Source of the DNA: Deltaproteobacteria bacterium
Lineage (GTDB): Bacteria; UBA10199; DSSB01; JACPFA01
Reading direction: 5' to 3'
Assembly (NCBI GenBank): GCA_016183235.1
Contig: JACPFA010000031.1
Location: forward strand, 1 to 59,078
Length of the DNA: 59,078 nt
The stretch's first letter is position 1; every line of letters starts with the position of its first letter. The notes beneath the pieces were generated by a model. The model worked only from the letters and a program-made list of their open reading frames with translations. It made no database searches and was not told where the DNA came from. Positions 36,713-46,166 of the stretch are shown here, piece by piece. The translations under genes were made by a program, and so were the position numbers.

Positions 36713-36823
36713 AATTGCAGATGAATTGAAGAATAAAATTGAAGATTGCCACGGCATCATGGATCCCTGCCGGAGTTTACCCCTGCGCAGGCAGGGGCAG
36801 GGATGACATTGCTCGCAATGACA
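36713..36823. repeat. TTGCAGATGAATTGAAGAAT motif plus family A half with family C inside
   Basis: TTGCAGATGAATTGAAGAAT followed by AAAA (36716-36739) is the motif that follows several palindromes here. It runs into GAAGATTGCCACGGCATC...GCTCGCAATGACA (36741-36823), which contains a C unit (ATCCCTGC...GGGATGACA). Confidence 0.8.
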
Positions 36824-36841
36824 TATCGAGCTGGACTCTGA

Positions 36842-37357
36842 ATGACATTAGAGGTAAATTCTCACCCCCCTATGGCACCTTTAAATGATCAATTATGCCC
36901 TGATGCCAATGCTATGATTGAGCTGGGGCGGGCGTGGGCTAAAAAGATGTGGGGAGGGGAGAGGATTGGGTTGGTGGGGGCGTTGGGGGCTGGGAAAACG
37001 ACTTTTGCGAAGGGGTTTATTGCGGAGTTGACTGGGTTGCACCCGGATGAAATTCAGTCACCGACTTTTACGTTGGTGCAGAGTTATGCAACGAGGAGAG
37101 ATTGCTTCACCATCATGGGTCCCTGCCTCCGCAGGGATGACACGGGGCGCAATGACATCTATCACTTAGATTTGTATCGTTTAAATTCGTTGGTTGAATT
37201 TGAAAATTTGGGGCTCGATGAGTTTTTTACCCCATCCAATATTATACTTATTGAATGGGCCGATAAATTTTTGGAAGTGCAAAAACTATGCACCCAAATT
37301 TTTAAATTTAAAAGGGGGCTTGGCTCAACAGTTCACTTTGCCACGTCTCACGAATGA
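36842..37357 (+). CDS. tsaE: tRNA t6A synthesis ATPase TsaE with a repeat insert
   Basis: P-loop ATPase of the complex making t6A37 in ANN-decoding tRNAs. Walker A GALGAGKTTFAKG (47-59), SPTFTLVQSY (73-82), IYHLDLYRL (106-114) and IILIEWADKF. Residues about 84-105 (TRRDCFTIMGPCLRRDDTGR) are foreign to the family and are encoded by a family A repeat carrying a C unit. ATG 36842 lies in a repeat-like GAATGACA; the next in-frame ATG is 36872. The last 50 bases overlap a convergent gene. Confidence 0.9.
   Translation: MTLEVNSHPPMAPLNDQLCPDANAMIELGRAWAKKMWGGERIGLVGALGAGKTTFAKGFIAELTGLHPDEIQSPTFTLVQSYATRRDCFTIMGPCLRRDDTGRNDIYHLDLYRLNSLVEFENLGLDEFFTPSNIILIEWADKFLEVQKLCTQIFKFKRGLGSTVHFATSHE
37097..37156. 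repeat. Family A repeat with nested C, inserted in frame in tsaE
   Basis: AGAGATTGCTTCACCATCAT, then GGGTCCCTGCCTCCGCAGGG (C unit), then ATGACACGGGGCGCAATGAC. 60 bases, a multiple of three, in the loop between two core motifs. Confidence 0.92.
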
Positions 37358-37955
37358 TGCCCAATTGATTATATATGGATAAAAAGGTAGCACCGCTTGG
37401 AATATCCTTATATAAAGCATCGACCAAAGCGGTATTGAGCCCTAAATTGGTTTTTCTCACTTCATCTTTTATCCAACCTACATTGCGAGTGATCAGATCA
37501 AGGCTGCCTGGTTTTTCTTCGCGCCTAAATGACTGCACTTCGGAGGCTATACATTCTGCACCTTCCAAATGAATCCCTAATACAAATAAACTGGAAGCTT
37601 GAGTGCTCATGCTGGCCCAGGCCGCTTGTTCAGCCACAATAATATCCATCAAGCGTTGCCGAATTTCTTTAAAAGTTAATCGACCAAGGTCGGATTTAAG
37701 CTGGGCAAGCCCATTGGCCGGGTTACCCATGGCCCTAGCGGTATCAAGACTCCAGGTAACATTGCGTTTGATTAAATCAAAAGCCCCTGGTTTGTCTTTG
37801 ATAGGAAAATTTTCAAATAAAGTGGCAATGCATTCGGCCCCACCAATCTGCACTCCTAACACAAAAAGATTTCTTTTGAGTTCATCGGCTTGACTCAACT
37901 TTGGCAAAAATAAAATAAGTGAATAACACAGGAGGGTGAAAAACTTTGTTTTCAT
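37308..37955 (-). CDS. Exported protein with two internal repeats
   Basis: 215 residues with signal peptide (MKTKFFTLLCYSLILFLPKL, cleavage near SQA). The mature protein is an internal duplication: residues 29-71 (LFVLGVQIGGAECIA...LIKRNVTWSLD) and 122-164 (LFVLGIHLEGAECIA...LITRNVGWIKD). Each unit has one Cys in GAECIA, so a disulfide or cofactor across the repeats is possible. No family recognised. It overlaps tsaE tail to tail by 50 bases. AAGGAG lies shortly before the ATG. Confidence 0.75.
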   Translation of the reverse strand: MKTKFFTLLCYSLILFLPKLSQADELKRNLFVLGVQIGGAECIATLFENFPIKDKPGAFDLIKRNVTWSLDTARAMGNPANGLAQLKSDLGRLTFKEIRQRLMDIIVAEQAAWASMSTQASSLFVLGIHLEGAECIASEVQSFRREEKPGSLDLITRNVGWIKDEVRKTNLGLNTALVDALYKDIPSGATFLSIYNQLGIIRETWQSELLSQAPF

Positions 37956-38069
37956 GATTATACTCCTTCGTTACCTTGAAAAGTAATTATAAAGACCCGT
38001 AAACACCTTGTAAAGGAAAGGATTTTTCTATTGTTTAATCAAGGGGCATCGATTAGTGAAGCTGGCAGA

Positions 38070-38159
38070 GAGATTGCCACGCTTGCTATCATGGATCCCG
38101 GGTCCCCGGATCGGGGTCCGGGGCAGGCAAGCCCGGGATGACGTAATTTGCAATGACAG
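38070..38159. repeat. Family B repeat nested in family A, supplies the rpoH ribosome site
   Basis: AGATTGCCACGCTTGCTATC, then a complete long-form B unit (ATGGATCCCGGGTCCCCGGA...GGGATGACG), then TAATTTGCAATGACA. The AGAGG immediately after the repeat end stands 3 bases before the rpoH ATG. Confidence 0.9.
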
Positions 38160-38165
38160 AGGAAT

Positions 38166-39047
38166 ATGACTAAAGCGAAAAAAAATAGTTTGGTTAAATT
38201 TAGGCCTACGGTTTTGGTACCGGAGGACCCGCTTAGAAAATATATTCAAGAGGTGAATAAATACCCTATCTTGAGTCGGGAAGAGGAGTGTGAATTGGCA
38301 CAGCGTTTTCAAGAAAAGCAAGATAAAGAGGCTGTCAAACGCTTAGTGACGGCCCATTTGCGCTTGGTGGTGAAAATTGCCATGGAGTATCGCACGGCCT
38401 ATGGCAATGTGCTCGATCTTATTCAAGAAGGTAATATTGGGTTATTGCGTTCGATTAAGACCTTTGATTTAGCCAAGGGCACTAGGCTTGCATCGTATGC
38501 CAGTTGGTGGATCCGTTCTTATATTTTAAAATATATTTTGGATAATTTCCGACTCATCAAGATTGGCACCACCCAAGCCCAGCGCAATCTTTTTTTTAAT
38601 TTGATGAAAGAAAAGAAACGTATTGAGGCCATGGGCTTTAAAGCCGATTCTGGATTGATTGCCAAAAGGCTCAATGTAAAAAAGAGTGAAGTAGAGGAAA
38701 TGGATCAGCGCTTGACGGAAGGAGAGGTGTCTTTAGATACCCCGCTGGGGGACAGTAACCAATCTTATGCGGATCTCTTACAAGACCCGGCACTTCCCAT
38801 TGACGAGAAGCTCGATCAAGTCAACTTGCATGACTTTTTACTAGAAAAAATGTCGGACTTTGCTAAAACTTTACCACCGCGGGAATTAAAAATTTTTCAA
38901 GAACGCTTAGTCTCTGAAGTGCCCTTAACCTTACAACAGATAGCTGATGAATACGGCATTAGCCGAGAGCGAGCCCGGCAAATTGAAGAAAAGATTAAAA
39001 TGCGCCTCAAACAATTCTTTGAAGAAGCAGGGCTTAAACACCCATGA
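38166..39047 (+). CDS. rpoH: RNA polymerase heat-shock-type sigma factor (RpoH)
   Basis: Group 3 sigma-70 protein of 293 residues. Region 1.2 DPLRKYIQEVNKYPILSREE, region 2 HLRLVVKIAMEYR, DLIQEGNIGLLRSIKTFDL and YASWWIRSYILKYI, region 3 and region 4 LTLQQIADEYGISRERARQI. The absence of region 1.1 and of the nonconserved insert plus the overall match points to RpoH rather than RpoS or RpoD. FtsH, which degrades RpoH in enterobacteria, is encoded 7 kb upstream. Overlaps the MMPL gene by 4 bases. Confidence 0.9.
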   Translation: MTKAKKNSLVKFRPTVLVPEDPLRKYIQEVNKYPILSREEECELAQRFQEKQDKEAVKRLVTAHLRLVVKIAMEYRTAYGNVLDLIQEGNIGLLRSIKTFDLAKGTRLASYASWWIRSYILKYILDNFRLIKIGTTQAQRNLFFNLMKEKKRIEAMGFKADSGLIAKRLNVKKSEVEEMDQRLTEGEVSLDTPLGDSNQSYADLLQDPALPIDEKLDQVNLHDFLLEKMSDFAKTLPPRELKIFQERLVSEVPLTLQQIADEYGISRERARQIEEKIKMRLKQFFEEAGLKHP

Positions 39048-41488
39048 TTAAAAAATGGGCCCATTTATCTTACCGCTACGCTTGGTTGATCGCCTTACTT
39101 TCGATTATTTCGTTAGGGTTTTCGATCCGGCTAGCCTCACACTTGAAACTGCGCAGTGACTTTGCCGAATTGCTGCCCGACCATTATCGCAGTGTTAAAG
39201 ATCTAAACATAACTCAAGAAAGGGTAGGGGGCTTATCGAATCTACTCATTGGGATTGAAAGCCCTGATTTTGCGGCGGGCAAACAATTTGTCGAAGACTT
39301 GGTTAAAAAATTAGAGACGGATCTTCCACCCCAAACCTTGCAAAGTATTGATTATAACGTTGCCGACATCAAAGCTTTTTTTGAAAAAAACAAATTTTTA
39401 TATATTGAAACCCCCGACTTAGAAGAAATTTACCAACGTTTAGATCGCTCTATTAAACATGAAAAATTAAAAAAAACCGGGTTATTGATTGATTTTGCAG
39501 ATGAAGATCCCAAATTTAATACCAAAGATATTGAAGAAAAATATAAAAGTGAATCGGCCTATGGCCATTATCAAGAAGGCTATTTTACCACCGAAGATGG
39601 CAAATTATTTGCGATTGTCTTACGGCCCTATGCCAGCTCGACCAGCGTTAGTGATGCCCGCAAACTCATTGCAGACACTGAAAAAATTATTCAGTCGTTA
39701 AATCCATCTCATTACCATCCCCAACTCAAAGTGGGTCTGGCCGGTAAACTTAAAAACTTTGTGCGGGAATATGATGCTTTAGTGAACGATATTTTCTCGA
39801 CCTTGTTTTTAGTTTTGGCCGGTGTTGCTCTGGCAGTTTATTTTTATTTTCGTAAATTACGTTCGGTGGGATTGATGACCTTGCCGGTGGTGATTGGTTG
39901 TAGCTGGACTTTTGCCCTCACTTATTATCAAATTGGTTATCTCACCAGCCAAACGGCCTTTTTAGGTTCGATCATCATTGGTAATGGCATTAACTATGGG
40001 TTAATTGTACTGGCCCGTTATTTTGAAGAACGCAAAGCAGGGCAAGGGGTAGAATTAAGTCTAACCAAAACCCTCGAAACCACCTGGATTGCAACGCTCG
40101 CTTCGGCCATTACGACTTCAGTCGGCTTTGGCACGCTGATCTTAACTAAAGTAAAGGGGTTTTCACATTTTGGTTTTATTGGCGGGGTAGGCCTATTCTT
40201 TTGTTGGGTTGCAACCTATTTCTCATTACCTGCCTATATTGCGATAAGCGAAAAAATTTGGCCCTTGAGTCAAAAAGCCCTGAAAGGTTATCGGCAAGGG
40301 CTTTTTACAAAATATCTTGCCCAATGGACAAGTAGACGACCTGGCACCTTGCTTAAAATAGCGGGAGCGACTGGCTTATTAAGTGTGCTGGCATTATTTT
40401 TGTATATTCCAAATTCTTTAGAGTATGATTTTAATAAACTCAAATTTGCCCCCCCTAAGGTTACCGACCCCTGGGAGCGAGGGCTGCATGATCGCCTCAC
40501 CGCTATCTTCCCGGTTTCATTATCCCCGGTAGTTATTTTGGTAAATATCACCGACCAGGCCAAAGAAGTGTGTGAAGTTATTTTAAATAGAAAAAAGATT
40601 CTGCGGGATCAATCTAAAGTTGATACTTGCAAATCTCTGTATTCTTACATTCCTGAACAACAAACTGAAAAATTAGAGATCTTGGCCAAAATTCGCGGGC
40701 TGCTTTCGGGTAGCACCTGGGAATTTATGAACGATTCAGAAAAAGAAAAGGCCCAAGAATTTTTAGAAACTAAAGATTTAAAAACTGTTGATTTAAATGA
40801 TTTACCAGGCCGAGTAGTGGATCGCTTTAAAGAAAAAGATGGGGCCCAAGGCAAGATTGTGTTTGTTTATTCTAAAAAAGATGCCGAGCTATGGAATGGG
40901 CGAAACTTGATTCAGTTTGCCAATGAAATTCGTAAAAACGAACTCAAAGATGGAACTGTGATTTATGGCAGCGGACAGGCGGTAATTTTTTCTGATTTAT
41001 TGGGCGCCGTGGCCCATGATGGCCCCTTGGCGGTTGTGATTAGCTTTGTGGCCATTATGCTCGTAGTGTTAGTCTCGTTTTGGAATATCCGCCAATCTTG
41101 GCTGGTGCTCATTGCCTTTACCCTAGGAATTTTTTGGCAAGTTTTATGGATTTATTTGTTCAACATTAAACTTAATTTTTTAAATTTCATCGCTCTACCA
41201 ACAACCTACGGCATTGGGGTAGATTACGCCGTTAACATTGTGGGGCGCTATAAGCATGAGGGTAGGGGGGGCATTCAAAAAACGGTGACGACCACGGGAG
41301 GTGCGGTTATTCTTTGTTCGATCACCACCATTATTGGTTATCTTTCACTCATCATCTCCAATAGCCAAGCCCTGGTTTCTTTTGGCCACATCGCACTTAT
41401 CGGAGAATTCACCTGCCTAATCAGCGCGCTGATCATCCTCCCCGCCTACATCCTACGCAGAGAAACCCAAGGCAAGAGACTTTATTAA
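39044..41488 (+). CDS. MMPL/RND-family lipid exporter-like protein
   Basis: 814 residues with two six-helix halves (first helix about 13-33, then about 250-410; second half from about 435 and 665-805) and two large periplasmic loops. This is the MMPL branch of RND transporters, which includes the hopanoid transporter HpnN. Squalene-hopene cyclase lies 6 kb downstream, so hopanoid transport is possible but not shown. ATGA overlap with rpoH suggests co-expression. Confidence 0.82.
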   Translation: MIKKWAHLSYRYAWLIALLSIISLGFSIRLASHLKLRSDFAELLPDHYRSVKDLNITQERVGGLSNLLIGIESPDFAAGKQFVEDLVKKLETDLPPQTLQSIDYNVADIKAFFEKNKFLYIETPDLEEIYQRLDRSIKHEKLKKTGLLIDFADEDPKFNTKDIEEKYKSESAYGHYQEGYFTTEDGKLFAIVLRPYASSTSVSDARKLIADTEKIIQSLNPSHYHPQLKVGLAGKLKNFVREYDALVNDIFSTLFLVLAGVALAVYFYFRKLRSVGLMTLPVVIGCSWTFALTYYQIGYLTSQTAFLGSIIIGNGINYGLIVLARYFEERKAGQGVELSLTKTLETTWIATLASAITTSVGFGTLILTKVKGFSHFGFIGGVGLFFCWVATYFSLPAYIAISEKIWPLSQKALKGYRQGLFTKYLAQWTSRRPGTLLKIAGATGLLSVLALFLYIPNSLEYDFNKLKFAPPKVTDPWERGLHDRLTAIFPVSLSPVVILVNITDQAKEVCEVILNRKKILRDQSKVDTCKSLYSYIPEQQTEKLEILAKIRGLLSGSTWEFMNDSEKEKAQEFLETKDLKTVDLNDLPGRVVDRFKEKDGAQGKIVFVYSKKDAELWNGRNLIQFANEIRKNELKDGTVIYGSGQAVIFSDLLGAVAHDGPLAVVISFVAIMLVVLVSFWNIRQSWLVLIAFTLGIFWQVLWIYLFNIKLNFLNFIALPTTYGIGVDYAVNIVGRYKHEGRGGIQKTVTTTGGAVILCSITTIIGYLSLIISNSQALVSFGHIALIGEFTCLISALIILPAYILRRETQGKRLY

Positions 41489-41582
41489 CCCATTCATTTG
41501 CAAATCGAGTCACATCTTTTTAGGTGCGGGGATTTGCAGATGAATTGGAAGATTCTTCACCCTGCTGGGTTCAGAATGACAT
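41489..41582. repeat. Small palindrome with TTTTTAGGTGC motif and family D half
   Basis: CCCATTCATTTGCAAATC (41489-41506) pairs imperfectly with GATTTGCAGATGAATTGG (41531-41548), with TTTTTAGGTGCGGG in between; then GAAGATTCTTCACCCTGCTG...CAGAATGACA (family D half). Confidence 0.8.
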
Positions 41583-44500
41583 TTGTAGGTTTTTCAAATC
41601 TTGCTAGTACCATGTAGAAGCAGGGGATGACGAAGAGGGTGAGTAGGGTTGAGACTAACATTCCACCGATGATCACGATCGACATGGGTACCCGCACTTC
41701 TGAGCCTGGCCCAAGGCCTAGGGCAGTGGGGATGGCTGCGGCGATGATGGTTAAGCTGGTCATTAAGATGGGGCGCAAGCGAGTGGGGCAGGCTGCAAGT
41801 AAGGCTGGTTTTAAGGCAACGCCGGTTCTTCGTTTTTGATTGGTGAAATCGACTAATAAAATAGAATTTTTCTTGGCGATGCCCATGAGCAAGAGCAAAC
41901 CAATAAAACTATAAATGTTAATCGATTGTTGAAAGACCCACAAAAATAATAAGGCCCCCGTAACGCTAAAGGGCAAGGCCAACAAAACCGTAACGGGATG
42001 AATGTAACTATTATATTGGCTGGCCAAAATCATGTAAGCTACTATGATACCCAAAATCATGGCTAAACCTAAACCGCTAAAGGCTTCTTTAAAAGTCTCG
42101 GAGGCCCCACCCAAAACGATGCGATAACCAGCGGGTAATAAAGTTTGTGCCATTTGAGTTACATGATTCACCGCATCTTGTTGTGCATAGCCTTTGCCAA
42201 TGCCAGAAGAAATATTGATGGCCCGTTCACGATTCACCCGGGTAATCACTTGGAGGGTTTGCCGTTCTTCGATCATCACCAGTTGGGCCAGGGGAACCAA
42301 CTCGCCTTGGTTATTACGCACCAGGAGTTTTTTAATGTCGCCCACTTGGCTACGATATTCGCGAGTAAGCCGAAGGCGAATATCATCTCGTTTGCCAGCT
42401 TCGGTCATTTTACCTTCGCGCCGCCCCCCAATCATGGCGTTGATAACAATCGCAATATCTTCGATGCTCACGCCACGGTTCAAGGCCTCTTGCCTAAGCG
42501 GGGTAATTAAAATTTCTTTTTGACCAAAGCGATAGTCGCTATCAACATCTTTAAAATAAGGGTCTTGCTTCATTTGCTCCATGAGTTTTTCAGCATGGAG
42601 AACGAGTTCTTTGTGATCAGGGCCACGCAATGAAAACTCGATGGGTTGGCCACGTTTGCTCGTAAAACCACGTAGCGACATATCCATGGGAAAGGCCCTT
42701 ACGTCTTTGAGGTTAAAAAGTTGGTTCCGTAATTTATCCATGATTTGGTCTTGGCGCAGGGCCCGGCCAAGACTGGCATCAATAGGGCGCTCTTTCGGTG
42801 TTTTGAGGGTTACAAAAACCATGGCCTTATCGACCTCGCCGCCGCCAAAGCCACCTACGGCTAAAAAAAAGCGTTGCACATTAGGATTTTGAGCCAAAAG
42901 AGTTTCGATTTCTCGCATTTTTTGATCGCTAAATTCAAGGGATGACCCAACCGGCATTTGGGCTTGAATCAAAAAACCGTTTTGATCTTGAGCGGGCACT
43001 AATTCTTTTTTAATTTTGGGAAGGATACCAAGCGAGCTAACAAAAATTAAAAGGCTTAACGTAATCACCCGCCAACGGTAGTTTAAACAAAATTCTAAGG
43101 CTGAGGCATAAAATTGTTTTAAACCCGCAAAGGCACGATCCACCAATCTTGCCCACGCATTGGGTTGGGTGTGAATATAAAGCAGGCGCGAACTACGCAT
43201 GGGGGTAAAACTCAAAGCTTCGATTAAAGACAAAACAACGGTGATGCTCATCACCATACCAAATTGATAAAAAAACTCTCCAATCACACCTTTGATAAAA
43301 ACCACGGGGATAAAAATAGCGATGACGGCAAAGGTGGTGGCCATTGCAGCACCCGTAATTTCTTTGGCGCCAATACTGGCAGCCACCATGGGGGGCTGCT
43401 TTAATTCTTGGTGGCGCACAATATTTTCTAACACCATGATGGCATCATCCACCACAATCCCTATGGCCAGGGTTAAACCCAGAAAAGTAAAATTGTTAAA
43501 GGTGAACCCAAAGCGGTCCATGAAGAAAAAGGCGCCAATAATTGAAGTAGGGATGGCCAATAAAATATTAAAGGTACTTTTAAAAGAGGCTAGGAATAGC
43601 AAACAAACAATGGCAGTGAGAATGGCCGATAAGGTTAGTTCAAAACGCATCTCGCCAATGGAATCGCGAATAAATTGGGTGCTATCGAAATTGACTCGCA
43701 AAACATATTCAGAGGGAAGAGTTTTTTGAATTTCTTCAACCCGTTTTTTAACCCCATCGCCCACCGCCACCGTATTATAGCCACGCTGTTTTTTTATACC
43801 TAAACCCACCGCGGTTTTGCCACTGGCCCTGCTGATGCGACGAAGCTCGTCGAGGCCTAACTCGATGGTGGCCACTTCTTTTAAGGGAATGGGTTTAAAA
43901 ATAGGCTTGCCCCCGCGTTTGGTAATCAGGATATTGCCAAATTCTTCGGGGGTGGCCTCACCCATAAAACGCAAATTATATTCGTATTGCGGGGTTTCAA
44001 TGCGGCCTAAAGGTATTTCAACATGTTCGCGGGCAATGGCATCGAGCACATCTTGGGCGGTTAATTCATACTGTTGTAATTTGTCGGGGTGGAGCCAAAG
44101 CCGCAAATTAGGGTCAACATAGCCACTCACCATCACTTCGCCCACGCCATCGACGGTTTGCAAACGATCTTTAATTTGATTGCGTGCAAAAGTGATGATT
44201 TCGCGCAAAGGTTTATCGGCAGAAAGAGAGATCCACAAAATAGGATTATCTTCGGGGTTGGTTTTGCGCACCACCAAGGGTTCTAAATCATTGGGCAGGC
44301 GGGATTGAATTTGGGCAATTTTATTTTGCACATCTTGCATGGCCTGATTGATGTCGCGTTCTAAATTGAAATCGATGGTAATGCTGGCGCCTTCTTGACG
44401 CACCGACGAGGCGATTTGACGAATGCCTTCAACCGTCATGAGGGCATCTTCGATCACATCGACCACATCACTTTCCATAACCTCAGGGGCTGCCCCGCGG

Positions 44501-44652
44501 TAAGTGGCTGAAACCGTAACCACGGGGAAATCCACATCGGGCATTTCGCCAATACCTAAATCTTTTAGTGAAAGCACACCAAAGAGAATGATCGCCGCAA
44601 TAAGCATCCACGCCATGACCGGTTTTTTGATGAAGATATCAGAAATATTCAT
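41557..44652 (-). CDS. RND multidrug efflux transporter, HAE1 (AcrB-like) type
   Basis: Inner-membrane proton antiporter, 1031 residues. N-terminal FIKKPVMAWMLIAAIILFGV, proton relay Asp402-Asp403 in GIVVDDAIMVLEN, and C-terminal LLMGIAKKNSILLVDF. Two 12-helix halves and two porter loops of normal size. It is the second gene of an operon led by the TolC-like gene. No periplasmic adaptor is encoded between or beside them; the gap holds a 90-bp repeat instead. Confidence 0.93.
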   Translation of the reverse strand: MNISDIFIKKPVMAWMLIAAIILFGVLSLKDLGIGEMPDVDFPVVTVSATYRGAAPEVMESDVVDVIEDALMTVEGIRQIASSVRQEGASITIDFNLERDINQAMQDVQNKIAQIQSRLPNDLEPLVVRKTNPEDNPILWISLSADKPLREIITFARNQIKDRLQTVDGVGEVMVSGYVDPNLRLWLHPDKLQQYELTAQDVLDAIAREHVEIPLGRIETPQYEYNLRFMGEATPEEFGNILITKRGGKPIFKPIPLKEVATIELGLDELRRISRASGKTAVGLGIKKQRGYNTVAVGDGVKKRVEEIQKTLPSEYVLRVNFDSTQFIRDSIGEMRFELTLSAILTAIVCLLFLASFKSTFNILLAIPTSIIGAFFFMDRFGFTFNNFTFLGLTLAIGIVVDDAIMVLENIVRHQELKQPPMVAASIGAKEITGAAMATTFAVIAIFIPVVFIKGVIGEFFYQFGMVMSITVVLSLIEALSFTPMRSSRLLYIHTQPNAWARLVDRAFAGLKQFYASALEFCLNYRWRVITLSLLIFVSSLGILPKIKKELVPAQDQNGFLIQAQMPVGSSLEFSDQKMREIETLLAQNPNVQRFFLAVGGFGGGEVDKAMVFVTLKTPKERPIDASLGRALRQDQIMDKLRNQLFNLKDVRAFPMDMSLRGFTSKRGQPIEFSLRGPDHKELVLHAEKLMEQMKQDPYFKDVDSDYRFGQKEILITPLRQEALNRGVSIEDIAIVINAMIGGRREGKMTEAGKRDDIRLRLTREYRSQVGDIKKLLVRNNQGELVPLAQLVMIEERQTLQVITRVNRERAINISSGIGKGYAQQDAVNHVTQMAQTLLPAGYRIVLGGASETFKEAFSGLGLAMILGIIVAYMILASQYNSYIHPVTVLLALPFSVTGALLFLWVFQQSINIYSFIGLLLLMGIAKKNSILLVDFTNQKRRTGVALKPALLAACPTRLRPILMTSLTIIAAAIPTALGLGPGSEVRVPMSIVIIGGMLVSTLLTLFVIPCFYMVLARFEKPTNVILNPAG

Positions 44653-44671
44653 GGGAAAACCTCAAATAGTC

Positions 44672-44820
44672 TGAGACCTCTAAAAAGGGCCCAGATGCAA
44701 GGCGCCCGCAAAGACGCGACCGGAGCGTATATGGAAATATGTGAGGATCGCGGCTTTGTGGGTGATCCTTCGCTTGCGCTCTGGACAGGCTCCGCAGATG
44801 GGTCGTTTTTAGAGGTCTCA
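44672..44820. repeat. 90-bp dispersed element (copy 2), complete with outer arms
   Basis: TGAGACCTCTAAAAA (44672-44686) and TTTTTAGAGGTCTCA (44806-44820) are perfect ends. The first 85-90 bases after the left end equal 18277-18363 with a few changes; the right part contains a GGCTCCGCAGATGGGTCG segment complementary to the left CCCAGATG. It occupies nearly all of the gap where an adaptor gene would be expected and includes the stop of the TolC-like gene. Confidence 0.9.
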
Positions 44821-46077
44821 TTCAAAAACTCCCACGTGAAGTTTGAGTAGGGTATACGCCTGCCAGGCTTGAATTTCAGCCTGATCCCGCTGCCAACTGG
44901 CATCGAGCCACTGTTTTTGGGCCTGTAAAATCTCAAGCTGCGTGGCTTGCCCTAAACGAACATCGGCCTTAAGCAAATCGTAGGTTTTTTTGGCCAGATA
45001 AACCGCCTGTTGATATTTCTTAAGCTGGTTAAGGGTTCCCATTAATTGAGTGTAAGCTTGCCTAATATCATTTTGCGCTGAACGCTCTTGTTGTTGTTTG
45101 CGTAACTGTTCTTGCAAATTTTTAGATTTGGCCTCTTTGAGTTTGCCAAAATTGTCTAACTTTAAAAGGGGAATTTTGGCATTGAGGGTAACATCCCAAT
45201 CAATGTTACTTAAAAAACCTACGCGATAAGGATAATAGTTGGCCTCTAAATCAACTTTGGGAAAAAATTCGCCCTTAGCCATCTTTACAGCGCTTTCAGC
45301 CATTTTGGCGCGAAGGGCAGCGGCTTGAACATCGCTGCGATTGGCAGATAAATGTAGATATTCTGCTAAAGGTTTTATTTTTTCTTGGAGCGGGCTTTGA
45401 ATTAAAATTTTGGGTTGAGGATTAAGCCCTGTTAAATAGCCCAAGACTTCGTAAGCAACATTCCGTTCACTTTTCAGTTTGCTAAGATCTGCCTCCAGCA
45501 GGGCAACGGTTGCTTGTTGGCGGACCATTTCAGCATCGCGAACCTTACCTAAATTTTTCCATTCAATAAGTTCAGCTAATTGCTCACGCAACACCGACAA
45601 TATGTGGCCGGTGGTGGTGATATTACGTTCTAAAAAAACTACCCGGTAATAACTTTCGGCCACATTGATAAACAAGGCCCGTTCGGCCTCTTTTTTAAGC
45701 CAAGTTTTTTCTCGCTTCTCGTATTTTAATTTTTTGATGGCATAAAATTCAATAAGCCCATGAAAGATGGGTTGGGTGAGGGTGAGACTTAATTCGGGCC
45801 GAAATTGCCGGGTAAAAGTTTCTAACTCGCCACTATGCGAGGCCTTTTCTTGAATTGTTTCCGTAAATTTAAAACTTATTTGGGGAGTAATGGCCCCCAC
45901 GGTTTGGGTTAAACGGGCCTGAACTTGTTTAATATCTTCGACGGCAAGGGGAATGGATTCATGAAAATTTTTGGCAAGTTCAAAGCATTCGGCCAAATTT
46001 AAAGGCCTGTTTTCGGCCCACAGGGGGCTGCTTATGAGAAGCAAAAACAGGGCTATTAAATAATTAATCCGTTCCAA
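44818..46077 (-). CDS. TolC-family outer membrane efflux protein
   Basis: 419 residues. Signal peptide (MERINYLIALFLLLISSPLW, cleavage after WAE-like site) then the duplicated helix-strand TolC fold: LNLAECFELAKNFHESIPLA, LSLTLTQPIFHGLIEFYAIK, and in the second half NAKIPLLKLDNFGKLKEAK and ARLGQATQLEIL-like RLGQATQLEILQAQKQW. It forms the outer channel for the RND pump encoded next. TTG start at 46077, no ATG available. Confidence 0.88.
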   Translation of the reverse strand: MERINYLIALFLLLISSPLWAENRPLNLAECFELAKNFHESIPLAVEDIKQVQARLTQTVGAITPQISFKFTETIQEKASHSGELETFTRQFRPELSLTLTQPIFHGLIEFYAIKKLKYEKREKTWLKKEAERALFINVAESYYRVVFLERNITTTGHILSVLREQLAELIEWKNLGKVRDAEMVRQQATVALLEADLSKLKSERNVAYEVLGYLTGLNPQPKILIQSPLQEKIKPLAEYLHLSANRSDVQAAALRAKMAESAVKMAKGEFFPKVDLEANYYPYRVGFLSNIDWDVTLNAKIPLLKLDNFGKLKEAKSKNLQEQLRKQQQERSAQNDIRQAYTQLMGTLNQLKKYQQAVYLAKKTYDLLKADVRLGQATQLEILQAQKQWLDASWQRDQAEIQAWQAYTLLKLHVGVFE

Positions 46078-46166
46078 GCTCAGAACCCCAATTTAAAGAA
46101 AGCGATTTGCCATGTTATAAAGATTTTTTTAAGTAAGTAAACAGTTATGGGAATTTTAACTATCAC

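Noticed and set aside
39044-41488. Calling the MMPL protein HpnN
   Set aside because: The squalene-hopene cyclase is 6 kb away with an unrelated pump operon between, and no HpnN-specific motif can be verified by eye.
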